Below the pieces are notes generated by a model that ran no database searches, had not been told where the DNA came from, and worked only from the letters and a program-made list of their open reading frames with translations. Below are positions 8,449-17,412 of a stretch of 64,000 nt of DNA, in pieces; positions within the stretch are counted from its first letter, which is position 1, and the number at the start of each line of letters is the position of its first letter. Position numbers and translations under genes: made by a program. The DNA comes from Nonomuraea helvata (GTDB lineage Bacteria > Actinomycetota > Actinomycetes > Streptosporangiales > Streptosporangiaceae): assembly GCF_039535785.1 (NCBI RefSeq), contig NZ_BAAAXV010000012.1:713571-777570 (forward strand). Reading direction: 5' to 3'.

Positions 8449-8478
8449 GTTCTAGAACTCATCACAAAGTTATAGAAC
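8449..8478. promoter_or_regulatory. Paired palindromic operator upstream of trpB
   Basis: A perfect palindrome GTTCTAGAAC (8449-8458) and a near copy GTTATAGAAC (8469-8478) are spaced exactly 20 bases apart, two helical turns, and end 14 bases before trpB. GntR/HutC regulators bind GT-N-TA-N-AC type palindromes, and a GntR/UTRA gene is the third gene of this operon, so autoregulated control is the natural reading. The second copy contains TATAGA, a possible -10 element. Confidence 0.65.
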
Positions 8479-8492
8479 GATTGGAGCATGGC

Positions 8493-9698
8493 ATGCGACA
8501 TCTGTTGCCGTGGCGAGAGCCGGTCCCGCCGGACGGGACGATGGGCGAGCCCCGAGCGCGGGGCCGATTCGGCGAGTACGGCGGACGGTACGCGCCGGAG
8601 TCCCTGGTGGAGGCCTGCCGCGAGGTGGACGAGGCGTTCCGGGAGGCCTGGGTGGATCCGGGGTTCCGCGGCGCCCTGGCGCGACTGCTCGCCGTGCACG
8701 CCGGGCGGCCGACCCCGCTCACACCGGCCGGCCGGCTGTCGGAGGCGCTCGGCGTGCAGCTGTACCTCAAGCGCGAGGATCTCACCCACACCGGATCCCA
8801 CAAGATCAACAACGTGCTGGGCCAGGCCCTGCTGGCCACCCGGATGGGACGGCGCAGGCTGATCGCCGAGACGGGAGCGGGCCAGCACGGGGTGGCCACC
8901 GCGACCGCCGCCGCGCTGCTCGGGCTGGAAGCCACGGTGTTCATGGGCGAGCGCGACATCGAGCGGCAGGCGCTGAACGTCTTCCGGATGCGCATGCTGG
9001 GCGCCGAGGTGATTCCGGTGACCACGGGCAGCCGTACCCTCAAGGACGCGACCAGCGAGGCCATGCGGCACTGGGTGGGCGCGACCGGCGACTCCCACTA
9101 CTGCATCGGCTCGGTCGTCGGGCCGGATCCGTACCCATGGATGGTCAGGGAGTTCCAGCGGGTCATCGGCGACGAGGCCCGCGGGCAGTGCGCCGCCGAG
9201 CTACCGACCGGCGTCCCGGACTACGTGGTCGCGTGCGTCGGCGGCGGGTCCAACGCGGCCGGCACGTTCGCCGGATTCGCCGACACCCCGGCGCGCCTGG
9301 TCGGTGTCGAGGCGGAGGGCGGCGCCGGGGCGGCCCGCGGCCGGCTCGGCGTCCTGCACGGCTGCCGCTCGCTGTTCCTGCAGGACGACGACGGGCAGAT
9401 CACCGAGGCGCAATCCCTCGCCGCCGGGCTCGACTACCCGGGAGTCGGCCCGGAGCACGCCCACCTGCGCGACCTGGGCCGGGCCCGCTACGTCACGGTG
9501 ACCGACGACGAGGCGATCGGCGCGGCGGTACGGCTGGCGCGTACCGAAGGCATCCTCCCGGCGCTCGAATCGGCGCACGCCCTCGCCTGGGTGATCCGCG
9601 CGGCGGACACCGGCGACCTGCCCGCGGGATCGACGGTGCTGATGACGTTGTCCGGCCGGGGAGACAAGGACGTCTCAACCCTGAAGGAGCTGCTGTGA
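8493..9698 (+). CDS. trpB: Tryptophan synthase beta subunit
   Basis: TrpB condenses indole with L-serine to give L-tryptophan using pyridoxal phosphate. The 401-residue product has the family length and hallmarks: 'EYGGRYAPESL' near the start, 'HTGSHKINN' with the PLP-binding Lys (~104), 'ETGAGQHGVATATAAALLGL', the phosphate-binding 'GGGSNAAG' loop and 'LSGRGDKD' near the end. ATG follows GGAG by seven bases. trpA starts inside the trpB stop region (GTGA overlap), so the pair is translationally coupled and should form the usual alpha2-beta2 complex. No trpE, D, C or F lies nearby, which suggests a second, regulated trpBA copy rather than the primary pathway operon (inference). Confidence 0.95.
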   Translation: MRHLLPWREPVPPDGTMGEPRARGRFGEYGGRYAPESLVEACREVDEAFREAWVDPGFRGALARLLAVHAGRPTPLTPAGRLSEALGVQLYLKREDLTHTGSHKINNVLGQALLATRMGRRRLIAETGAGQHGVATATAAALLGLEATVFMGERDIERQALNVFRMRMLGAEVIPVTTGSRTLKDATSEAMRHWVGATGDSHYCIGSVVGPDPYPWMVREFQRVIGDEARGQCAAELPTGVPDYVVACVGGGSNAAGTFAGFADTPARLVGVEAEGGAGAARGRLGVLHGCRSLFLQDDDGQITEAQSLAAGLDYPGVGPEHAHLRDLGRARYVTVTDDEAIGAAVRLARTEGILPALESAHALAWVIRAADTGDLPAGSTVLMTLSGRGDKDVSTLKELL

Positions 9699-10510
9699 CG
9701 AACCCCACCCTGGCCGCGGGCGCGGTCGAACGCCACCTGCGTGCCCGCCGGGACACCGGCCACGGCCTGCTCATGCCGTACGTCACCGGGGGGATCACGC
9801 CCGGCTGGACGGACTACCTGCGGGCGTTCGCCGCCGCCGGGGCGGACGCGATCGAGGTCGGCCTGCCCTTCTCCGACCCCACGCTGGACGGCGTCACCAT
9901 CCAGCAGGCCAGCGGCACGGCACTGGCCCGGGGAGCGAGTACCCGCCGGATCCTCGCCGACCTGTCCGGCATGCCGGACGTGGGTGTGCCGCTGGTCGTC
10001 AGCACCTACTACAACCTGGTGCTGCACGACGGTCCCGAGGCGTTCTGCGCCGCGCTGCGCCGGGCCGGCGTCGGCGGCCTGATCGTGCCCGACCTGCCGG
10101 TGCACGAGGCGGACGAGCTGACGGACGTGGCCGCCGCCGCCGAGATCGAGCTGGCCCTGCTGGCGTCGCCGGCGACGCCGCAGCCGCGGCTGGCGGAGAT
10201 CTCGTGCCGCAGCCGCGGATTCGTCTACGCGGTGTCGGTGATGGGCACCACCGGTGAACGGGCCGCCCTCGCCGCTTCGGCGGCGGAGCTCACCGAGCGG
10301 GTCAGGCGCGTCACCGACCGGCCGGTCTTGCTAGGATTTGGCATTTCCACCCCGGACCAGGCACGCGAAGCCCGCCGGCACGCCGACGGCGTGGTGGTCG
10401 GCGCCGCGGTCATGCGGCGGGTGCTCGACGGGGCTGGGCCGGACGACCTGCGGGCCTTCCTCGCGACCCTGCGGCAAGCCCTCGACCAGGAGTGTGACCG
10501 ACCACGATGA
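9695..10510 (+). CDS. trpA: Tryptophan synthase alpha subunit
   Basis: TrpA cleaves indole-3-glycerol phosphate to indole and glyceraldehyde-3-phosphate, passing indole to TrpB. The 271-residue TIM-barrel protein shows 'LMPYVTGGITPGW', 'GADAIEVGLPFSDPTLDG' (catalytic Asp in the PFSDP-type motif), 'GGLIVPDLPVHEA' and 'GFGISTPDQA'. The usual catalytic Glu near the N-terminus (P-F-x-x-x-G-D-P context) is poorly conserved here: the opening strand reads L-M-P-Y-V-T, without the normal A-x-G-D-P. GTG start overlaps the trpB stop with AAGGAG upstream. The gene ends overlapping the next start (ATGA), so three genes form one operon. Confidence 0.93.
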   Translation: MTNPTLAAGAVERHLRARRDTGHGLLMPYVTGGITPGWTDYLRAFAAAGADAIEVGLPFSDPTLDGVTIQQASGTALARGASTRRILADLSGMPDVGVPLVVSTYYNLVLHDGPEAFCAALRRAGVGGLIVPDLPVHEADELTDVAAAAEIELALLASPATPQPRLAEISCRSRGFVYAVSVMGTTGERAALAASAAELTERVRRVTDRPVLLGFGISTPDQAREARRHADGVVVGAAVMRRVLDGAGPDDLRAFLATLRQALDQECDRPR

Positions 10511-11262
10511 CCTCCGACGCCGGGCACGAGGCGAGATACCGCGCCATCGCCGCCGACCTCGCCGCGAAGATCCGGTCGGGGCACTACGCCCCCGGTGCGG
10601 CCCTGCCGCCGCAACGGGAGCTGAGCGCCTCCTACGGGGTGACCCTCATGACGCTGCGTCAGGCGTTGCGGGAGCTCAGCGACCAGCGGCTGATCGTGCA
10701 GCAGCCCGGCAGGGGTACGTTCGTCGCCCCGCCCCACCTGGCGTACCAGCTCGACTCGCTCCGCAGCCTGGTCGACGATCTGCGTAAACAGGGCCACGAC
10801 GTGCGTACCGTGGTGGCCGGGCGGGCGGTGCGCCGGGCCCCCGCCCGGATCGCGGCGGAGCTGCGGCTGCGTCCCGGCGACACCGCCCTGCGGCTGGAGC
10901 GGGTCCGCGAGTTCGCGGGACGTCCCGCCGTACACCAGGTGTCCTGGGTTCGCCGGCCGGTGGCCGACCGGATCCGCGACCGCGACTTCACCGCCGTCTC
11001 CCTCTACACGGCGCTCGCCGACGCGGGAGTGACGGTCGCGCGGGCGGCCGAGGTGGTCCGGCCCGGTCTGCTCGACCCCGCCGCCGCCCGCCACCTCCAC
11101 GAGTCGCAGGGCAGTCCGGTGCTCGTCAGCAGCCGGATCACCTACACGCTCGACGCCACGCCCGTGGTGTCCGACCATGCCACCATCCTCGGCAGCATGA
11201 TGGAGATCCGCACCGAACGCGCCGCCACCGGCCTCTCTCTCACCTGGGGCGCCACCAGCTGA
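10507..11262 (+). CDS. GntR-family (HutC/UTRA type) transcriptional regulator
   Basis: 251 residues. Residues ~8-75 form the GntR winged helix ('IRSGHYAPGAALPPQRELSA', 'TLMTLRQALRELSDQRLIV', 'GRGTFV'); ~85-245 the UTRA ligand domain ('DTALRLERVREFAG', 'YTLDATPVVSDHATI'). UTRA domains bind small metabolites and release DNA. The start overlaps the trpA stop by four bases. As the last gene of the operon it probably controls the palindromes before trpB. The ligand could be tryptophan, indole or an unrelated metabolite; nothing in the sequence tells. Confidence 0.9.
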   Translation: MTSDAGHEARYRAIAADLAAKIRSGHYAPGAALPPQRELSASYGVTLMTLRQALRELSDQRLIVQQPGRGTFVAPPHLAYQLDSLRSLVDDLRKQGHDVRTVVAGRAVRRAPARIAAELRLRPGDTALRLERVREFAGRPAVHQVSWVRRPVADRIRDRDFTAVSLYTALADAGVTVARAAEVVRPGLLDPAAARHLHESQGSPVLVSSRITYTLDATPVVSDHATILGSMMEIRTERAATGLSLTWGATS

Positions 11263-11280
11263 AAGCGCGGCGGACCGTCC

Positions 11281-11307
11281 GGCGCCGCCCCCGAGAAGGG
11301 CGGCGCC
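11281..11307. terminator. Bidirectional hairpin between GntR gene and secreted-protein gene
   Basis: Perfect 10-base stem GGCGCCGCCC / GGGCGGCGCC with a seven-base loop CCGAGAA, lying 19 bases after the GntR stop and 10 bases before the convergent gene's stop. It can serve both directions. Confidence 0.8.
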
Positions 11308-11316
11308 TGACGTAGC

Positions 11317-11652
11317 TCAGACCGCGTACCTACAGGTCAGCGCCTGACTGGCACCCTGTGCATAGCCGAGGTAGGTGTAGGTGGGGTTGAAGTACGCGCA
11401 CGCGGCGGAGGCGCTTCCGCTGCCGGTGTAGGTCATGCCGGAGCCGCCGGTGCTCCAGCGGTAGCAGCTCAGGCTGCCGTTGTAGAAGCCGATGGTGGAG
11501 GAGGCGTTGACCTTGGCGGAGCAGTAATCGCCGAGCGAGGTCGGGCTGTAGGTCGCCTCCACGACTGCCGCCTGCGCTGGTGCGGCGGAGATGGACAGCG
11601 CGCCGAGACAGGCGAGCAGGGCGGTGAAGAAGGCAGGGAGACGACGAGTCAC
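11317..11652 (-). CDS. Small secreted protein, 111 residues
   Basis: GTG start with a strong GGAGG ribosome site. The N-terminus 'VTRRLPAFFTALLACLGALS' leading to 'AAPAQA' is a clear signal peptide, cleavage near residue 26. The mature part is rich in Ser, Thr, Gly and Tyr, with three to four Cys ('GDYCSAKVNASS', 'GSLSCYRWSTGG', 'ALTCRYAV'), suggesting a compact disulphide-bonded beta protein. No family recognised. Upstream lies an AT-rich stretch with an inverted repeat. Confidence 0.7.
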   Translation of the reverse strand: MTRRLPAFFTALLACLGALSISAAPAQAAVVEATYSPTSLGDYCSAKVNASSTIGFYNGSLSCYRWSTGGSGMTYTGSGSASAACAYFNPTYTYLGYAQGASQALTCRYAV

Positions 11653-11763
11653 GGGGACCTCCGGTAGTAAGGCGCCGAGCCGGTGGGGTAGGGCGTCACG
11701 CGCAGCTGGAGCATGATGGAGCAGCGCGCGCATCGCGATACGCAGCATTGATCGCAGTATTAA

Positions 11764-11780
11764 ATAGGAAAGCTTCCTAT
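11764..11780. promoter_or_regulatory. Short inverted repeat in AT-rich upstream region
   Basis: Arms ATAGGAA and TTCCTAT flank AGC. It sits about 110 bases upstream of the secreted-protein start, inside the only AT-rich patch of the intergenic region (11755-11790), so it may mark its promoter or operator. No partner is known. Confidence 0.35.
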
Positions 11781-11876
11781 GCAATAGCTGGAGATCGGTG
11801 CGGTAATCCCCTTACCTCTCGCACGCGGCTCCTCAGGCATGAGCTCGGCACCCCGGCCCAGGCGGGAGGCTCCGCC

Positions 11877-12611
11877 TCAGGCCGGGCCGAGGACGCAGAA
11901 CTCGTTGCCCTCCGGGTCGGCGAGGACGACCCACGGGACGTCGCCCTGGCCCACATCGGCGAGCGTCGCGCCGAGCGCCCGCAGCCGCGCCACCTCCGCC
12001 GCCTGATCGTCACCGGGGTACGGCAGCAGGTCGAGATGGACGCGGGTCCACACGTTCTTCACGGGTGTGCGGAGGAACTCCAGGTACGGCCCGACCCCCT
12101 TGGCGGAGCGCAGCCGCGCATGATCGTCGGTCACCTCGTGCAGGGTCCAGTCCATCGCCTCGCCCCAGAACCGGGCCATGGCCCGCGGATCCGTACAGTC
12201 GACCACCACCGCGGCGATCGGCCCGGTGTCCCGGTAGATCTCCCGAGGCTCCAGGACGCAGAACACGTTGCCCTCCGGGTCGGCGAGGACGACCCACGGG
12301 ACGTCGCCCTGGCCCGCATCGGCAGGCGTCGCGCCGAGCTCCTTCAGACGCGCGACCAGCTCCGCCTGATGGGCCACAGAGGTGGTGGCAAGATCGATGT
12401 GCACACGGTACTTCACCGTTTGGGGGTCCGGGACGGTGACCACATCGACGCAGACGGCGGTGGGGTCCGGCCAGACGAAATCCACCGGTTCGACGTTGGT
12501 CACACCGGGCCCCTCGCTGGAAACTTCCCAGTTGAGCGCCTCCGCCCAGAACCGGCCGAGCGCCGAGTCATCCCGAGCTTTGAAATTCACCTGAACAAGT
12601 CGCAGCGCCAT
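11877..12611 (-). CDS. Tandem VOC (glyoxalase/bleomycin-resistance fold) protein
   Basis: 244 residues forming two homologous halves. Each begins with a strand and 'ALGRFWAEALNWEV' or 'AMARFWGEAMDWTL' and ends with the same block 'GQGDVPWVVLADPEGN', followed by 'FCVL'. This is the glyoxalase_6-like VOC family; single-domain relatives are common in actinomycetes. The repeated 3' halves are nearly identical in DNA too (around 11885-11955 and 12250-12320), indicating recent duplication or gene conversion. A metal-binding His is present in 'VHIDLA' and 'VHLDLL'. Substrate unknown. Confidence 0.85.
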   Translation of the reverse strand: MALRLVQVNFKARDDSALGRFWAEALNWEVSSEGPGVTNVEPVDFVWPDPTAVCVDVVTVPDPQTVKYRVHIDLATTSVAHQAELVARLKELGATPADAGQGDVPWVVLADPEGNVFCVLEPREIYRDTGPIAAVVVDCTDPRAMARFWGEAMDWTLHEVTDDHARLRSAKGVGPYLEFLRTPVKNVWTRVHLDLLPYPGDDQAAEVARLRALGATLADVGQGDVPWVVLADPEGNEFCVLGPA

Positions 12612-12676
12612 GCCGCCCACCCTATGCCCAAGGGCAAAACCGGAATGAACCATGCACTTTCGCCCAACTGACGGTA

Positions 12677-12708
12677 TCGGTGGTCGGGCCGTGCGGCCCG
12701 ACCACCGA
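12677..12708. terminator. Very stable hairpin in the VOC-PadR intergenic region
   Basis: Fourteen-base perfect stem TCGGTGGTCGGGCC / GGCCCGACCACCGA with a four-base loop GTGC. It lies upstream of both divergent genes, so it terminates neither; it may insulate the VOC gene, or be left from a lost gene. Confidence 0.55.
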
Positions 12709-12831
12709 GCCGTGCCCGGCCGTTGTCAGACCGCGGCCTTGTCGAGAATGGCGGCCCGGCGCGGCCTCTGCCTTTCCCTCCGTCCCTCTGCTGATGGTGG
12801 GCCGGTCCACAAGATGGCCATATATCGCGTT

Positions 12832-12861
12832 TTGACACCTCTCATGGGTAACCGCTATCTA
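12832..12861 (+). promoter_or_regulatory. Housekeeping-type promoter for the PadR-ABC operon
   Basis: TTGACA at 12832-12837 and TATCTA at 12856-12861 with an 18-base spacer, 24 bases before the PadR start. PadR regulators normally bind over such promoters. Confidence 0.55.
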
Positions 12862-12884
12862 TTAGCCAACCGTTAGGGGGTGTC

Positions 12885-13414
12885 ATGCAGGACGCAGTGC
12901 TGGCGATGCTCGCCAAGGAGCCGTCGCACGGGTACGACTTGCACGCTCGGCTGCGGCGCAGTCTCGGCCCACTGGGCGAGTCGATGAACCGCGGTCAGAT
13001 CTATGTGACGTTGGCCCGGTTGGAGCGAGCGGGGCTCGTCGTCTGTGAGCGGGCCGACGGCCTGCCCGAGCGGCCGGAGCGCAAGGTCTACGCGCTGACG
13101 CCGGCCGGGCAGGAGCGGGTGACCGCCTGGCTGGCCGAGGTGGGCTGGCCGAAACCGGACCTGGCGGAGTTCCATCTCAAGCTCGCCGCTGCCGCCGCGG
13201 CCCGGCTGGCCGACCCGGTGGAGCTGGTGGCGGCGCAGCGCCGTGAGCTGCTGCGCCGCTTGCGTGAGGCGCAGCGGGCGGCGCTGGCCGAGCCGGCGGG
13301 ATCGGGCGCCGGCCTGCTGCTGGAAGGGGTCGTGCTGCGGTTGCAGGCGGACCTGCGCTGGCTGGATGCCTGTGAGCGGGCCTGGTCGAAGGCCGATGAC
13401 GAAGTCGAGGGTGG

Positions 13415-13418
<4 letters not shown>
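12885..13418 (+). CDS. PadR-family transcriptional repressor
   Basis: 177 residues. The N-terminal winged helix is typical: 'VLAMLAKEPSHGYDLHARL', 'NRGQIYVTLARLERAGLV' and 'ERKVYALTPAGQE', followed by a helical Vir_act_alpha_C-type dimerisation region. PadR repressors often control the ABC or MFS exporter encoded next to them and release DNA on binding a toxic compound. The stop overlaps the ABC ATPase start (ATGA), making one operon of regulator, ATPase and permease. Confidence 0.92.
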
Positions 13419-14155
<737 letters not shown>

Positions 14156-14160
14156 ACGTC

Positions 14161-15951
14161 ATGGGATCCCTCGTGCTCGTCGTCCGCCTCGTCCTGGCTG
14201 ACGTCCGCCGGCACCAGGCGCAGGCCGCGATGCTCCTGCTCGCGGTGACCGTGGCCACCGCCACGATGGCACTGGGCCTGTCCCTGCGCGGCGTGAGCGA
14301 CGCGCTGTACGAGCAGACCCGCGCCGCCACCGCCGGGCCGGACGTGGTGGCACTCTCCGGCGGCACCGGCCCCACCGTGACCTCAGCCCTGACCTCGCTG
14401 GCGAACGAGCCCGACGTCATCGCCCACCATGGCCCCTACCGCATCGTCTACGCCGACCTCACCACGCGCGACTCCATCTCGTCCCCGGTGGTGGTGCAAG
14501 GTTTCAGCCAGACGCCCGGCGCGGTCAACCGGCCGCTGCTGACCTCGGGTCAGTGGGTACGCTCCGGCGGCACGGTCCTCGAACGCGGCTTCGCCACCGC
14601 GCTGGGCGTCGACGTCGGCGACCGCGTCACCATCGCCGGCCGCCCGTACCCCGTCGTCGGGATCGCCGTGACCGCGGCCACCTCCATCTACCCCTGGGCG
14701 GCGCAGATCGGGCCGGGCGGTGGTCCCAGCGACGCCAGCGGCCTGGCCTGGATGACCCGAGCAGATACCCGGGCCCTGGCGTCGTCCCAAGATCTCCCGG
14801 TGGCCTTGGCCCTGGACGTCAAGCTGCGTGACCCCGCCACGGCGCAGGCCTTCCTGGACGCCAACCGCGACTCCACCCTCCCGGTGAACTTCCATACCTG
14901 GCAGTTCACGGCCGAGCAGGACATGGTCATCCTCAAGGACACCCAGCCGATCCTGGTCGTCGGCAGCTGGCTGCTCGGCTTCCTGGCCATCACCGGAGTG
15001 GCGGCGCTGGCCGCGGGACGCGCCGTCGAGCAGACACGCCGGGCCGGGCTGCTCAAGGCCGTCGGCGCCACCCCGGGTCTGATCGCCGCCGTCCTGCTCA
15101 CCGAGTACCTGGCGCTGGCGCTGGCCGGCGACGCGCTGGGGCTGGTGATCGCCCGCCTGACCGTGCCCGCCATCGCCAGCCCCACGGCCAGCCGGATCGG
15201 CGACGCTGTCGGGCTGACCGGCGCCACCGTCGCCGCGGCGACCGTCCTCGCCATGGCGGTGGCGGTGCTGTCCACGCTGCGTCCCACCCTGCGGGCCATG
15301 CGTACGGCGACCGTCACGGCGCTGACCACCACCGCGCACCAGCCCCGTCACCGGCCCTGGCTCGCCGCGATGTCCGCGCTGCTGCCCACGCCGCTGCTGC
15401 TCGGGCTACGGCTGACCGCCCGCCGGCCGGGCCGCGCCGTACTGCAGGCGTGCTCCACCGCCACCACGGTGATCGCGATCGTCGCCCTGCTGACCCTCTA
15501 CGCCCAGCCGGAGAGAGGCTACGGCCTGGACGGCTCCTCCGCCCTGCCCAACCTGCGCGGCGAGCACGACCGCCGGCTGATGCTCGCCGTCACCGTCCTG
15601 CTGATCGCACTCGCCGTCGTGAACACCATCACGTTCACCTGGACCACCGCCATGGAGGCCCGGGCGAACATGGCCATCGCACGTACGCTCGGCGCCACCC
15701 CCGGACAGATCGCCGCGGGACTGTCCACCGCCCAGCTCCTGCCCAGCCTGCCCGGCGCCGTCATCGGCGTCCCTCTGGGCAACGGCCTGCTCTCGCTCTT
15801 CGCCGCCGATAATGCGGCGGATCCCCCCTCCCCCTGGCTGCTCGGCGCCGTACTCGCGACTCTCCTGGCGACAGCGGCCCTCACCGCCCTGCCCGCACGC
15901 CTGGCGGCCCGCCGGCCCGTGGCGCAGACCCTCAGCGCCGAAACAGCGTGA
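14161..15951 (+). CDS. FtsX-like ABC transporter permease
   Basis: 596 residues. An N-terminal membrane helix (~20-40) is followed by a large extracytoplasmic MacB_PCD-like domain (~45-250), then three helices with 'ILVVGSWLLGFLAITGVAA', and a second FtsX block near the C-terminus ('MLAVTVLLIALAVVNTITF', 'ARTLGATPGQIAAGLSTAQ'). Both FtsX cores carry the coupling motif 'KAVGATPG' or 'RTLGATPG'. With the upstream ATPase this makes a two-protein exporter or mechanotransmission complex, substrate unknown. Confidence 0.93.
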   Translation: MGSLVLVVRLVLADVRRHQAQAAMLLLAVTVATATMALGLSLRGVSDALYEQTRAATAGPDVVALSGGTGPTVTSALTSLANEPDVIAHHGPYRIVYADLTTRDSISSPVVVQGFSQTPGAVNRPLLTSGQWVRSGGTVLERGFATALGVDVGDRVTIAGRPYPVVGIAVTAATSIYPWAAQIGPGGGPSDASGLAWMTRADTRALASSQDLPVALALDVKLRDPATAQAFLDANRDSTLPVNFHTWQFTAEQDMVILKDTQPILVVGSWLLGFLAITGVAALAAGRAVEQTRRAGLLKAVGATPGLIAAVLLTEYLALALAGDALGLVIARLTVPAIASPTASRIGDAVGLTGATVAAATVLAMAVAVLSTLRPTLRAMRTATVTALTTTAHQPRHRPWLAAMSALLPTPLLLGLRLTARRPGRAVLQACSTATTVIAIVALLTLYAQPERGYGLDGSSALPNLRGEHDRRLMLAVTVLLIALAVVNTITFTWTTAMEARANMAIARTLGATPGQIAAGLSTAQLLPSLPGAVIGVPLGNGLLSLFAADNAADPPSPWLLGAVLATLLATAALTALPARLAARRPVAQTLSAETA

Positions 15952-16067
15952 GCATGGGAAGGACCTGACAAAGTGGCATCTGACGCTGCCGGCACCCGGC
16001 GACTCATGGCGGACACGGGGCAGCCCCGCGGATGGGTGTCCCCCAGGACGGACCTGGTGACGGCGCT

Positions 16068-16535
16068 ATGATGTGGCACACCGTCCTCGGCATCGAGACG
16101 ACCATCAACATCTTTTTCAGCCCGTCACACCTCGGCCTCGTCGTGACGATGATGCTCATCCTCACGACTGCGCTGCGCTCGGCGTGGAACCCCCCCATGT
16201 CGGCGCCCGGCCGTCGCTCGGGCACCGCGCCACGGGGCGCCGGCCCGAGACCTGTCGCCGTGGGCGCCGATCGGGTGGCCGTCGCGATGGTCGTCACCAA
16301 CGTCGTCATGCTCAGCCCGGTGCTGCTCATGGTGCGCCGCCGGCAGTTGCCGTTCGGTGCGGTGACCCTCATGTACACGGTCATAGCGCTCATGCCGGGC
16401 TCCCAGACGGCGTTCCGCAACCTGCCGACCCTGCTGGCGTTCGTGGCCGCCGGACTGATCGGCCTGGCGCTCGGGGCGCTGTTCCTGCCCAACACAGCCG
16501 CTGCCGAGCGAACGGGCGACCATCTCGCCGTCTAA
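16068..16535 (+). CDS. Integral membrane protein, probably truncated
   Basis: About 155 residues from the ATG pair at 16068. It opens with 'VLGIETTINIFFSPSHLGLV', a motif seen inside larger actinomycete membrane proteins (S-P-x-H-L followed by 'LILTTALRSAW'), not at their start. The middle is Arg/Gly/Pro-rich and atypical, then two helices follow ('FGAVTLMYTVIALMPGS', 'LLAFVAAGLIGLALGALF'). Likely a gene that lost its 5' part and some internal sequence. It follows the ABC operon by ~115 bases and may be cotranscribed. Confidence 0.45.
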   Translation: MMWHTVLGIETTINIFFSPSHLGLVVTMMLILTTALRSAWNPPMSAPGRRSGTAPRGAGPRPVAVGADRVAVAMVVTNVVMLSPVLLMVRRRQLPFGAVTLMYTVIALMPGSQTAFRNLPTLLAFVAAGLIGLALGALFLPNTAAAERTGDHLAV

Positions 16536-16664
16536 GGCTCGGCGCGCGGTTCAAGGCGTCGCGCAGGACACCATTTCCGCAGCAAGAGCGAGATCCTTGG
16601 CCCTGCTTTCGGGGAGTGCGCTCTCGGCCGCAAACCCGTCAACGTCCCCGGATCCGTACCTGCG

Positions 16665-17237
16665 CTACATCTCGTCCCCGTTCTCCGTCGCGTAGGCCAC
16701 GCCGGGGTGGGGGCGTCGTCGTGGTGGCGTGCCGCCGCGCTCTGGGCGGTACTCGAAGTGCCACCACTCGTTGTCGTAGAGGCGGTAGAGGTCGTAGCGG
16801 GCGCCGTGTTCCTCGAGCCAGCGCGCGCCTTCGTGGGGGCGCACGTCCAGCGCAATGCCCTTGACGTGGCTGGATTCCGCCGCCGGCAGCACGAGCATTC
16901 GTGCCGAGGCCGGGGAGCCGGAGCGGCGCACCTCCTCGTCGAACATCCGTTGTTGGACGAGGGGATCACGGTACCCCGAGGTGAGGCCGATGAGCTGGCC
17001 GTGACGCCAGAGCGCCTCGGTGCGCGCCGCGGTGAACGCCGCCATGGCCCCGTCGGTGAGTCCGGTGAGGTCCTCGGAGGGGAATCGCAGCTGTAACGCC
17101 CAGCGGCAGGCCAGTTCGCGGGCGCGGCCGGGATGGCGGACGAGCGCCGCGGGCAGCAGGAGAACGGCGAGCACCAGCGTGATCGCGGCGTACAGCCGGT
17201 CTCGGGGCCGAGATGGGATGGTGCGTGGTTCGTTCAT
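16665..17237 (-). CDS. VanY-type D-alanyl-D-alanine carboxypeptidase (M15B), membrane-anchored
   Basis: VanY enzymes remove the terminal D-Ala of peptidoglycan precursors, lowering binding of vancomycin-type glycopeptides. The 190-residue product has one N-terminal transmembrane anchor (~15-35), then the M15 zinc site: 'ESSHVKGIALDVRP' (S-x-H-x-x-G-x-A-x-D) and 'NEWWHFEYRPE' (catalytic Glu and third His). It is divergent from a response regulator/kinase pair, and repeats lie in the shared promoter, so induction by cell-wall stress is likely (inference). Producers such as Nonomuraea carry comparable stand-alone vanY genes. True resistance role untested. Confidence 0.88.
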   Translation of the reverse strand: MNEPRTIPSRPRDRLYAAITLVLAVLLLPAALVRHPGRARELACRWALQLRFPSEDLTGLTDGAMAAFTAARTEALWRHGQLIGLTSGYRDPLVQQRMFDEEVRRSGSPASARMLVLPAAESSHVKGIALDVRPHEGARWLEEHGARYDLYRLYDNEWWHFEYRPERGGTPPRRRPHPGVAYATENGDEM

Positions 17238-17281
17238 GCCGAATACGATTGGCGCCGAATGTGCGCGCGTTGTCCGCCGCA

Positions 17282-17393
17282 TGTCATGGTTCCTCGACGG
17301 CGGACACCGTCGGTACGACCGTGACACAACCATGACACGGCGCGAACGAGGTGGGGACACGGCTGGCCGACAGTGGATGAGGTTGGCCGACAG
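17282..17393. promoter_or_regulatory. Repeat cluster between vanY-like gene and the response regulator
   Basis: Three repeats occupy the 175-base divergent region. An inverted pair TGTCATGGTT (17282-17291) / AACCATGACA (17328-17337). A tandem TGACAC at 17322 and 17333, spaced 11 bases, which is the spacing typical of OmpR-family binding boxes. A 10-base direct repeat TGGCCGACAG at 17364 and 17384, spaced 20 bases. The response regulator encoded at 17413 is the obvious candidate binder. Confidence 0.55.
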
Positions 17394-17412
17394 GCGAGTT
17401 ACGGAGCGTGCG

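Noticed and set aside
8510..9694. Plus-strand frame running through trpB in another phase before trpA
   Set aside because: It is the upstream extension of the trpA frame across trpB; the GTG at 9695 with AAGGAG and GTGA overlap is the clear start.
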